Shown here in pieces: positions 1 through 5,910 of a stretch of DNA of 12,262 bases. The stretch's first letter is position 1, and every line of letters begins with the position of its first letter. Origin of the DNA: Clostridium sp. UBA5530 (GTDB lineage: Bacteria; Bacillota; Clostridia; Clostridiales; Clostridiaceae); the NCBI GenBank assembly GCA_002423705.1, contig DINW01000086.1, positions 22,861 to 35,122 of the forward strand, read 5' to 3'. The notes under the pieces were generated by a model. That model ran no database searches. It was not told the origin of the DNA and worked only from the letters and a program-made list of their open reading frames with translations. Both the position numbers and the translations under genes were made by a program.

Positions 1-2
1 CT

Positions 3-206
3 TTTGTTATCTCAAGGTTATTAGGAGGCGGACAATATATGCTTCTTGGTAACTTAATAGAGCAACAATTTACTTCTGTAGGAGATTGGAACTTTGGATC
101 TGCCATATCCATAGTTATGATGATATTGATATTAATATCTATGGGGCTTATGGCTAAGTTTTCAGATGATGACACTAAAGGAAAGGGTGGTGGAATGTTA
201 TGGTAA
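3..206 (+). CDS. potB: Spermidine/putrescine ABC transporter permease, C-terminal end (PotB-like), partial
   Basis: The window opens inside this gene; 67 codons and a TAA stop are visible in frame 3. The visible part runs from VISRLLGGGQYMLLGNLIEQ through a last hydrophobic membrane segment (about residues 35-51 of the fragment) to a short charged, glycine-rich cytoplasmic tail. The segment 'GGGQYMLLGNLIEQQF' is typical of the PotB/PotH family of polyamine importer permeases, where it lies in the periplasmic-side loop before the last helix. The stop overlaps the start of the next permease by 7 bases, so the two are translationally coupled, as expected for the two halves of one membrane channel. 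PotB pairs with PotC, the ATPase PotA and the binding protein PotD; potA would lie upstream, outside the window. Identification rests on the fragment plus the operon context. Confidence 0.9.
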   Translation, partial: FVISRLLGGGQYMLLGNLIEQQFTSVGDWNFGSAISIVMMILILISMGLMAKFSDDDTKGKGGGMLW

Positions 207-970
207 AAAAGATAACTTCTAATATATATTTAACCATAGTATTCATATTTTTGTATGCACCTATATTTGCATTAGTGTTATTCTCATTCAATGATTCTAA
301 ATCAATGGCTAGATGGGAAGGCTTTACCTTTAAGTGGTATAAGGAACTATTAAACAATAATGCCATATTATCAGCATTAAAGACAACCATATTGGTAGCA
401 GTAGTGGCAGCAATAATAGCTACCATAGTTGGAACCATCAGTGCCATAGGAATAAACAAAATGACAGGAGCAAAGAAAGCAGTTCTTCTTAATATAAATT
501 ATCTTCCAGTGTTAAACCCAGATATAGTAACGGCAATAGGTCTTATGACATTATTTATATTCTTTCAGTTAAAGCTGGGGTTACTAACTATGATATTGGC
601 TCATATAACTTTTGATATACCATATGTTGTATTGTCAGTATTACCCAAGCTAAGACAGCTCCCAGATAACATAGAGGAAGCCGCTATGGATTTAGGCGCA
701 ACCCCTATGTATACACTAAGAAAGATAATACTCCCTCAGATAAAGCCAGGGATAATTTCAGGCTTTTTAATGGCATTCACTATGTCCATAGATGATTTTG
801 TAATTAGTTTCTTTAATACGGGAAGTGGTGTTTCAAATCTTTCCATAGAGGTTTATTCTATGGCAAGAAGAGGCATTAAGCCAGAGATAAATGCCCTTTC
901 AACTATAATGTTTATAGCGGTTTTAATATTATTATTTTTAGCTAATAGAAAACCAGCTGCAAATCAATAG
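200..970 (+). CDS. potC: Spermidine/putrescine ABC transporter permease PotC
   Basis: A 256-residue inner-membrane permease, normal length for PotC/PotI. There is a first membrane helix at about residues 9-30, followed by the family-typical 'SFNDSKSMARWEGFTFKWY' external segment, and about five further hydrophobic segments. The cytoplasmic EAA loop that docks on the ATPase is clear at residues 159-182 (EEAAMDLGATPMYTLRKIIL). The motif 'SIDDFVISFF' at about 196-205 is also characteristic of PotC. The start codon overlaps the upstream permease stop by 7 bases, and an AAAGGGTGGTGG stretch supplies the ribosome binding site. With PotB it forms the channel of the polyamine importer; the binding protein follows 23 bases downstream. 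Specificity for spermidine versus putrescine cannot be read from the permease alone. Confidence 0.95.
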   Translation: MVKKITSNIYLTIVFIFLYAPIFALVLFSFNDSKSMARWEGFTFKWYKELLNNNAILSALKTTILVAVVAAIIATIVGTISAIGINKMTGAKKAVLLNINYLPVLNPDIVTAIGLMTLFIFFQLKLGLLTMILAHITFDIPYVVLSVLPKLRQLPDNIEEAAMDLGATPMYTLRKIILPQIKPGIISGFLMAFTMSIDDFVISFFNTGSGVSNLSIEVYSMARRGIKPEINALSTIMFIAVLILLFLANRKPAANQ

Positions 971-993
971 AATTTAATCTGTGAGGTGAAGAT

Positions 994-2043
994 ATGAAAA
1001 AAATAAGAAAAATAATCGCCATAGTCTTAATAGGAGTTTTCTCCGTTGCAGCCTTTAGTGGATGTGGATCTAAGGACTCTAGCAAGGTACTGAATATATA
1101 CAATGTAGGTGACTATATTGATGAAGATTTACTAAGTAAATTTGAAAAGGAATCAGGAATTAAAATAGTATATGAAAAATATGATACTAATGAAATAATG
1201 TATCAGAAGATAAAAAGTGGAGGATCTAAGTATGACTTAGTTTTCCCATCAGATTACATGATTGAAAAGATGATAAAGGAAAATTTATTACAAAAATTGG
1301 ACTATAATAATATACCTAACTATAAAAACATAGATGAGAAGTTTAAGAAGCAACCATATGATCCTAAGGATCAGTATTCAGTTCCTTATTTTTGGGGAAC
1401 CTTTGGAATACTATATAACAAAGAAATGGTAAAGGATCCTGTAGATAGCTGGGATATCCTTTGGAATGAAAAATATAAGGGACAAATTTTTATGTTAGAC
1501 TCAGTAAGAGATACCATGGGAATAGCTCTTATGAAGCTAGGCTACTCTCAAAATAGTACAAATGAAAATGAACTTAAGAAGGCTAAAGATGAACTTATAA
1601 AGCAAAGACCATTAGTTCTAGCCTATGGCAATGATGATATTAAGGATAGATTGCTTGGTGGAGAAGGGGCAATGGGGATAGTTTACTCTGGAGATGCAAT
1701 AACTCTAATGGAGAAGGATAAAAACTTGGCCTATGCTATCCCTAAGACTGGAACTAACAAGTGGATAGATGCTATGTGTGTACCTGTTGGAGCTGAAAAT
1801 CAGAAGGAGGCGGAACAATTTATAAACTTTATGCTGGATCCAGAAAATGCAAAGAAGAACATAGATTATATAAATTACTCTACTCCAAATAAGGAAGCTC
1901 TTGAACTACTGGAGGATGAAGTGAAAAAGAATCCAGTGGCATATCCATCAGATGATATAATAAATAAAAGCGAATTTTTCAAGGATTTGGGAGACAAGAT
2001 AAAACTATATGATGATATGTGGTTAGAGATAAAATCTAAATAG
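994..2043 (+). CDS. potD: Spermidine/putrescine-binding lipoprotein PotD
   Basis: A 349-residue extracytoplasmic substrate-binding protein. Residues 1-23 are a lipoprotein signal peptide (KK-I-RK start, hydrophobic core, lipobox FSG-C), giving a lipidated Cys24 anchored to the membrane, as usual for binding proteins of monoderm bacteria. The mature protein opens with 'VLNIYNVGDYIDEDLLSKF', the family's first strand-helix unit (commonly NWGxYI). It continues with 'YDLVFPSDYMIEKM' and 'VPYFWGTFGILYNKEMV', which line the polyamine pocket in PotD relatives. Note Val instead of the common Trp in the NxGDYI motif. The ribosome binding site is GAGGTGAAG, 5-6 bases before the ATG. It is the last gene of the pot operon and is followed at once by a terminator. 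Polyamine binding is inferred from the family; exact ligand unknown. Confidence 0.93.
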   Translation: MKKIRKIIAIVLIGVFSVAAFSGCGSKDSSKVLNIYNVGDYIDEDLLSKFEKESGIKIVYEKYDTNEIMYQKIKSGGSKYDLVFPSDYMIEKMIKENLLQKLDYNNIPNYKNIDEKFKKQPYDPKDQYSVPYFWGTFGILYNKEMVKDPVDSWDILWNEKYKGQIFMLDSVRDTMGIALMKLGYSQNSTNENELKKAKDELIKQRPLVLAYGNDDIKDRLLGGEGAMGIVYSGDAITLMEKDKNLAYAIPKTGTNKWIDAMCVPVGAENQKEAEQFINFMLDPENAKKNIDYINYSTPNKEALELLEDEVKKNPVAYPSDDIINKSEFFKDLGDKIKLYDDMWLEIKSK

Positions 2044-2046
2044 ATG

Positions 2047-2085
2047 AAAAAAGTTCCATATGCATTGGCATAGGGAACTTTTTTT
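2047..2085 (+). terminator. Intrinsic terminator of the pot operon
   Basis: AAAAAAGTTCCATATGC and GCATAGGGAACTTTTTTT form a near-perfect stem (one A/G mismatch) around a 4-base ATTG loop, ending in a run of seven T. It begins 3 bases after the potD stop. The A-rich left flank means it could also work on the opposite strand. Confidence 0.93.
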
Positions 2086-2261
2086 AATCTTCAAACCAGT
2101 CTTTATTTCAGCCTATGGGCTTTATACAGTATTTTAGTTCACGTTGAGTAGTATCAACCCTCATATTTTATTTGCTGTGGAGGAAGCAACCAATATAATA
2201 AAGATATTACCATAAAATTCAATTTTTCTATAGTGATCTTCTTCAATTTAGCAAATTGAAT
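2086..2261. other. Intergenic spacer with no recognised gene; palindrome next to the mgtA promoter
   Basis: I see no convincing reading frame on either strand. The only ordered element is a perfect 8-bp inverted repeat with a 3-base loop, TTCAATTT-AGC-AAATTGAA (2242-2260), ending 1 base before the -35 box of the M-box promoter. It has no T-run, so it is a candidate protein-binding site or a chance AT-rich palindrome rather than a terminator. Confidence 0.4.
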
Positions 2262-2290
2262 TTGACAAATTAAGAATTAAAGCATATTAT
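2262..2290 (+). promoter_or_regulatory. Sigma-A-type promoter of the M-box / mgtA transcript
   Basis: A consensus -35 TTGACA (2262-2267) is followed by a 17-base spacer and -10 TATTAT (2285-2290). An overlapping TATAAT at 2288-2293 would have a 20-base spacer. Transcription would begin around 2297-2302, just before the first pairing strand of the M-box, which fits a riboswitch leader. Confidence 0.8.
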
Positions 2291-2306
2291 AATAATGTAA
2301 ATTAAA

Positions 2307-2465
2307 TATACCTCGGTAGGTGAGGTTACTACAAGGATACGGGTTGCTACCGTGAAAGAGTGGAAACATTCTGAACTGGTCAGCAGGTTTAGCCGAACAA
2401 AGAAGGCTTAACCTAGTGCAGCTTCATTGCCTTGCAGAGCTAAAACTTGAACGAGAAAGTATTAG
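2307..2465 (+). promoter_or_regulatory. M-box (ykoK leader) magnesium riboswitch aptamer
   Basis: The sequence carries the M-box landmarks in order: GGTAGGTGAGGTTACT (2315-2330), ATACGGGTTGCTACC (2337-2351), GGTCAGCAG (2378-2386), GGCTTAACCTAGTGCAGC (2405-2422), CCTTGCAGAGCTAAAAC (2430-2446). These align by eye with the ykoK/mgtE leader pattern (GTTAGGTGAGGCTCC ... GCTGCTGCC ... GTCAACAG ... TGCAGC ... GCTAAAGCTC). The closing P1 helix can be drawn as ATAC-CTCG (2308-2315) with CGAG-AAA-GTAT (2452-2462). M-box RNAs bind several Mg2+ ions and switch off Mg2+ transporter genes when Mg2+ is plentiful; the gene downstream here is an Mg2+ importer, which fits. Recognition is from memory of the family, not a covariance-model search. 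Confidence 0.92.
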
Positions 2466-2510
2466 GTAGATACCTTCGTCATGTTCAAGAATTGGCGAGG
2501 GATTTTTTAT
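2446..2510 (+). terminator. M-box expression platform: terminator with competing antiterminator
   Basis: The terminator stem is CCTTCGTC (2473-2480) with GGCGAGGG (2494-2501), 8 pairs including G-U pairs, followed by TTTTTT (2503-2508). The competing fold pairs CTTGAAC (2446-2452) with GTTCAAG (2483-2489) and, with one mismatch, GAAAGTAT (2455-2462) with ATACCTTC (2470-2477). It consumes the left terminator arm. The antiterminator's 5' strand overlaps the 3' strand of P1 (2452-2462). The logic therefore reads: Mg2+ bound, P1 closed, terminator forms, mgtA off; Mg2+ low, antiterminator forms, read-through. The pairings are visible; the direction of the switch is from the known family. Confidence 0.85.
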
Positions 2511-2544
2511 TTTAATATATTTTAATTTTAGGAGGTGAAAAAGA

Positions 2545-2649
2545 ATGGACGCTGGCAGTAGTACGGGCAGTGGAGGAAAAAATGTATATTATAACGATCT
2601 TTTTATGGAAAACTCTATTCTTTTTCACCATGGATTAGCTATCAATTAA
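2545..2649 (+). CDS. Small ORF (34 codons) between the M-box and mgtA; leader peptide or small protein
   Basis: ATG at 2545 follows AGGAGGTG (2530-2537), the strongest Shine-Dalgarno in the window, at about 7 bases. The 34-residue product begins MDAGSSTGSGG and continues KNVYYNDLFMENSILFHHGL before ending AIN and a TAA stop. The first third is a Gly/Ser run with an Asp; the remainder is mixed polar/hydrophobic with two His and no membrane helix. I do not recognise a family. It is transcribed only when the M-box allows read-through, so it is expected at low Mg2+. It could be a translated leader peptide controlling mgtA, as MgtL does in Salmonella (unrelated in sequence: no proline run here), or a small partner of the transporter. 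Evidence for translation is only the ribosome binding site, the clean start and stop, and the position. Confidence 0.6.
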   Translation: MDAGSSTGSGGKNVYYNDLFMENSILFHHGLAIN

Positions 2650-2843
2650 TATACATTTCTTAAATCATATCTAAGACTTCACTGTGTCCAAGAAATTTCA
2701 TTAAAGTTCAGTGTCAATTTAATTTTCTATAGAATATTTAAAAGTCTATAGAAAAAAATAACTAAAGTGGTTGAATAGGTTGGGTAAAAATTAAAAGTTA
2801 GTACCCTTAGTTTTCTATTACCATTTTTAAAATCTAACATCTT
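2650..2843 (+). other. Structured mgtA leader spacer with two inverted repeats
   Basis: About 195 bases separate the small ORF from the mgtA ribosome binding site, long for simple operon spacing. A perfect 11-bp inverted repeat TTTTCTATAGA (2723-2733) / TCTATAGAAAA (2745-2755) has an 11-base loop. A second, interrupted one pairs ACTAA (2761-2765) and GGGTA (2782-2786) with TACCC (2802-2806) and TTAGT (2807-2811). Neither is followed by a T-run on the plus strand, so neither is an obvious terminator. No reading frame with a ribosome binding site is seen here. Confidence 0.45.
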
Positions 2844-2856
2844 GGAGGTGTAAATT

Positions 2857-5502
2857 ATGTTAAAAAGAAATGATATTATATTAGATATTAAAGAAAAGGA
2901 AATTAAAAATAAACTTTTAAACTTTAGTCTTATGAAGATAGAAGATATTTATGATACTTTAGGTACTACTGAAGATGGAATAGATGAAAAGAAGGCGGAG
3001 GAAAGACTAGAGAAAGATGGAGAAAATGTAGTTAGTCATGATAGACCACTTCCATGGTATATTCAGCTTATTAAGGCTTTTATGAATCCATTTATTTTAG
3101 TTTTAGTAACTATAGGTATAGTGTCGTTAATTACTGATGTAATCATTGCTTCACCAGAAGAAAAAAGCTATGTAACAGTTATTATTATAGGCACCATGGT
3201 GACCTTAAGTGGTCTTTTAAAATTTATTGAAGAGTTTAAATCCAATAAAGCTGCAGAGGAACTAAAATCCATGGTTAAAACCACTGCTGCTGTAAAAAGA
3301 AAGAATAGGAGCATTACAGAGAGGAATATAAAAGAAATAGTTAAAGGAGATATAATTCATCTTGCTGCTGGGGATATGATTCCAGCAGATGTTAGGATAA
3401 TACAAAATAAGGATTTGTTTATATCCCAATCTGCCCTTACTGGAGAATCAGAGCCTGTAGAAAAATATTCAGCACTTAAGGAAAAAAAGAAAAATTTAAC
3501 TATCACTGATATTGATAATATCTGTCTTTTAGGAACAACGGTGGTCAGTGGCAGTGCTAAAGCAATTGTGTTAGCTACAGGTAATGATACTTATTTTGGA
3601 GCTATGGCAAAAACTCTTGTGGAACCAAGGGAAGTTACAACTTTTGAAAAGGGAGTAAACAGTATAAGCCATTTACTAATAAAATTTATGGTAGCTATGG
3701 TGCCTATAGTATTTTTGATTAATGGATTTACTAAAGGTGATTGGATAGAGGCTCTATTGTTTGCTATATCTATTGCAGTGGGACTTACACCAGAAATGTT
3801 ACCAATGATAGTAACCACTAATTTAGCTAAAGGTGCAGTTAAGATGTCTAAGGGAAAAACAGTAGTGAAAAAATTAGATGCCATACAAAATTTTGGTGCT
3901 ATGGATGTTCTATGTACCGATAAGACAGGAACTTTAACCTTAGATAAAATTGTTGTAGAAAAGTACCTTAATATACATGGAGAAGAAGATAAAAGGGTGC
4001 TGAAGCATGCTTATTTAAATAGCTTTCATCAAACCGGATTAAGAAATTTAATGGATGAAGCCATTTTGGACCATGGAGATGAATTGGGCTTTAAAGAATT
4101 TGAAGAAAATTATACTAAGATAGATGAAATTCCTTTTGACTTTCAAAGACGAAGAATGTCTGTTGTAGTAAGAGATAAGGAAGGAAAGAAGCAATTAGTT
4201 ACTAAAGGTGCAGTAGAGGAGATACTATCTGTATGTGATATGGCAGAATATCATGGACAAATTGTGAAGATAACTCCAGCCATAAGAGAAAAGGTAATGA
4301 AGATGGTTCATGTTTTAAATAAGGAAGGCATGAGAGTTATTGCAGTAGCTCAAAAAAATCATATACCAAATGAAGGTGAATTCACAGTAAAAGATGAAAA
4401 ACACATGGTACTAATGGGGTATATAGGATTCTTAGATCCACCTAAGGACAGTGCAAGAGAAGCTATTGAGGCATTAAATGCCCATGGGGTTGAAGTTAAG
4501 GTACTCACTGGAGACAATGAAGAGGTAACTAAGAAAATATGTCATGAGGTAGGAATAGAATCAGAGGAAATACTTTTAGGTTCCCATATAGAAAATATAA
4601 GTGAAGATGAACTTTCAACTAGGATAGAGAATGTAAAAATCTTTGCCAAACTTTCTCCAACACAAAAGTCTAAAATAGTAAAGGCATTACAAAATAATGG
4701 GCATGTTGTAGGCTTTATGGGTGATGGAATAAATGATGCTTTAGCTTTAAAGAACTCTGATGTAGGTATATCAGTGGATACCGCAGTGGATATAGCCAAG
4801 GAGTCAGCAGATATAATTCTTCTTGAAAAAAGTCTTATGGTTCTTGAAAATGGAGTCATTGAGGGTAGAAAGGTTTTTGGAAATATAATAAAATATATAA
4901 AAATGACAGCAAGCTCAAACTTCGGTAATGTGTTCAGTGTGTTAGTAGCTAGCATATTTTTACCTTTCCTCCCAATGATGCCAATACAACTTTTGATACA
5001 AAATTTACTTTATGATATATCACAAATATCAATTCCATGGGATAACATGGATGAAGAATATTTAAAGGAACCTAAAAAATGGAATGCAGATGATATAGGA
5101 AAGTTTATGTTATGGATAGGACCAATAAGTTCTATATTTGATATAGCAACATTTTTAGTTATGTGGTTTGTATTTAGGGCTAATACGGACTTCATCCAAG
5201 GAATGTTTCAAGGAGGGTGGTTTATAGAGGGGTTACTATCACAAACTTTAGTGGTGCATATGATAAGAACTAAAAAGATGCCATTCATTCAAAGTAGGGC
5301 AGCAAAGCCAGTATTAGCATTAACCTCAGTGGTTATGATATTAGGAATTGCAATACCTTTTACTAGTTTTGGAGCATCGATAGGTTTTCAGCCATTGCCT
5401 TTAGCATATTTTCCATGGCTTTTAGGAATTTTGTTAGCATATTGCATTTTAACCCAGGTGGTAAAAAGGATATATATAAAGAAGTTTAATAACTGGCTAT
5501 AA
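2857..5502 (+). CDS. mgtA: Magnesium-translocating P-type ATPase (MgtA family)
   Basis: An 881-residue P3B-type ATPase importing Mg2+ across the cytoplasmic membrane with ATP; length is normal for MgtA/MgtB. In order: an N-terminal cation-ATPase domain (about 25-80), membrane pair M1-M2 (about 72-122), the actuator domain with TGES (195-198), M3-M4 with the MgtA-typical ion-site sequence LTPEMLPM (310-317), the phosphorylation site DKTGTLT with Asp355, the nucleotide-binding domain, the hinge MGDGINDA (622-627 for GDGIND), and C-terminal membrane helices M5-M10. All catalytic residues are present. The start follows TTGGAGGTG by 7-8 bases. It sits downstream of an M-box Mg2+ riboswitch, which supports Mg2+ as substrate rather than Ca2+. 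No terminator lies between its stop and the next promoter, so its transcript probably runs into the 5690-5735 terminator. Confidence 0.96.
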   Translation: MLKRNDIILDIKEKEIKNKLLNFSLMKIEDIYDTLGTTEDGIDEKKAEERLEKDGENVVSHDRPLPWYIQLIKAFMNPFILVLVTIGIVSLITDVIIASPEEKSYVTVIIIGTMVTLSGLLKFIEEFKSNKAAEELKSMVKTTAAVKRKNRSITERNIKEIVKGDIIHLAAGDMIPADVRIIQNKDLFISQSALTGESEPVEKYSALKEKKKNLTITDIDNICLLGTTVVSGSAKAIVLATGNDTYFGAMAKTLVEPREVTTFEKGVNSISHLLIKFMVAMVPIVFLINGFTKGDWIEALLFAISIAVGLTPEMLPMIVTTNLAKGAVKMSKGKTVVKKLDAIQNFGAMDVLCTDKTGTLTLDKIVVEKYLNIHGEEDKRVLKHAYLNSFHQTGLRNLMDEAILDHGDELGFKEFEENYTKIDEIPFDFQRRRMSVVVRDKEGKKQLVTKGAVEEILSVCDMAEYHGQIVKITPAIREKVMKMVHVLNKEGMRVIAVAQKNHIPNEGEFTVKDEKHMVLMGYIGFLDPPKDSAREAIEALNAHGVEVKVLTGDNEEVTKKICHEVGIESEEILLGSHIENISEDELSTRIENVKIFAKLSPTQKSKIVKALQNNGHVVGFMGDGINDALALKNSDVGISVDTAVDIAKESADIILLEKSLMVLENGVIEGRKVFGNIIKYIKMTASSNFGNVFSVLVASIFLPFLPMMPIQLLIQNLLYDISQISIPWDNMDEEYLKEPKKWNADDIGKFMLWIGPISSIFDIATFLVMWFVFRANTDFIQGMFQGGWFIEGLLSQTLVVHMIRTKKMPFIQSRAAKPVLALTSVVMILGIAIPFTSFGASIGFQPLPLAYFPWLLGILLAYCILTQVVKRIYIKKFNNWL

Positions 5503-5507
5503 AAGTA

Positions 5508-5536
5508 TTGAGAATTTTCTAAAATAAATGTATAAT
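5508..5536 (+). promoter_or_regulatory. Candidate sigma-A promoter directly after mgtA
   Basis: TTGAGA (5508-5513), a 17-base spacer, and TATAAT (5531-5536). It starts 6 bases after the mgtA stop. The predicted transcript would begin near 5543, just before an 8-codon mini-ORF and an intrinsic terminator. Confidence 0.7.
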
Positions 5537-5568
5537 TATATAAGAAACTTTGAAAGGAGCTGATTTAA

Positions 5569-5595
5569 ATGATGGATAAGGTGATTAAAAGCTAA
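5569..5595 (+). CDS. 8-codon mini-ORF in the rsgA leader
   Basis: ATG ATG GAT AAG GTG ATT AAA AGC TAA encodes MMDKVIKS. AAAGGAG (5553-5559) lies 9 bases before the first ATG. No function is recognised. It is too short for a folded protein, so if it is translated it would be a leader peptide. Its ribosome binding site can be sequestered by a downstream segment or drawn into pairing with the terminator (see the leader entry). Evidence for translation is only the start, stop and ribosome binding site. Confidence 0.35.
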   Translation: MMDKVIKS

Positions 5596-5689
5596 AACTT
5601 AATAAAGAAAATACAATTCCTAAAGATATTTAGAGAATTATATTTTCACCATTTCAGCAACCTTTCTAAAATAACTGCTTTAAGAATAT

Positions 5690-5735
5690 ATCCGTAGTAG
5701 GCAGCCATTAAAGGTTATCAGCTACGGATTTTTTA
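5690..5735 (+). terminator. Intrinsic terminator between mgtA and rsgA
   Basis: ATCCGTAG (5690-5697) pairs perfectly with CTACGGAT (5722-5729), followed by TTTTTT. The 24-base loop contains a weaker inner stem (AGCC/GGTT) and bases that can pair with the upstream leader. It probably ends mgtA transcripts and may be regulated. Confidence 0.8.
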
Positions 5736-5823
5736 TGCCCATTTTTAAAGAAGAGAGTTATCAAAGGTCTGCTAAAAAATAAGAACAATGGTTTAAAAAA
5801 TATTTTAAAAGGAGAGATGTGTT

Positions 5824-5910
5824 ATGGAAAATATCAGTATTAACTTAAATATAGTAAAAACAAATATGGAGGTAATGAATGAGTATAATAGAGGGATATG
5901 GATACAGTGA
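5824..5910 (+). CDS. Small ORF (28 codons) overlapping the rsgA start
   Basis: ATG at 5824 follows AAAGGAGAG (5810-5818) at a good distance. The product begins MENISINLNIVKTNMEVMNE and ends YNRGIWIQ, then TGA at 5908-5910. It overlaps rsgA by 32 bases in another frame, so ribosomes reading it would pass across the rsgA ribosome binding site and start codon. That is a layout that couples or interferes with rsgA translation. No family is recognised and there is no membrane helix. It may be a translational leader rather than a functional peptide; chance is possible. Confidence 0.4.
   Translation: MENISINLNIVKTNMEVMNEYNRGIWIQ

Larger units (their letters stand above)
5543..5735 (+). promoter_or_regulatory. 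Attenuator-like structured leader upstream of rsgA, class not recognised
   Basis: GAAAGG and GCTGA (5552-5557, 5559-5563), which include the mini-ORF ribosome binding site, can pair with CCTTTC (5661-5666) and TCAGC (5654-5658). The same region, AGCTGAT (5558-5564), is also perfectly complementary to ATCAGCT (5717-5723) inside the 3' part of the terminator. AACCTTT (5659-5665) is complementary to AAAGGTT (5710-5716) in the terminator loop. These pairings exclude one another, the hallmark of an attenuator or RNA switch. It does not match T-box, SAM, purine or other riboswitch signatures that I know. It could instead be a small RNA ending at the terminator. Confidence 0.45.

Noticed and set aside
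2101..2170. 18-codon minus-strand ORF (MRVDTTQRELKYCIKPIG)
   Set aside because: There is no ribosome binding site before the ATG (the upstream bases are pyrimidine-rich TCCTCC) and no neighbouring minus-strand operon.
4542..4955. Long open frame on the minus strand inside mgtA (similar ones at 3591-3884, 5010-5195, 6352-6756 and 9049-9255)
   Set aside because: Each lies antisense to a gene with full domain and motif support, has no ribosome binding site of note, and its protein is low-complexity and unlike any family. These are codon-bias shadows in AT-rich DNA.
5543..5823. T-box or other known riboswitch before rsgA
   Set aside because: No T-box sequence (GGTGGTACCGCG-like) or other recognisable aptamer core is seen, and rsgA is not a typical T-box gene. 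Kept only as an unassigned attenuator-like leader.
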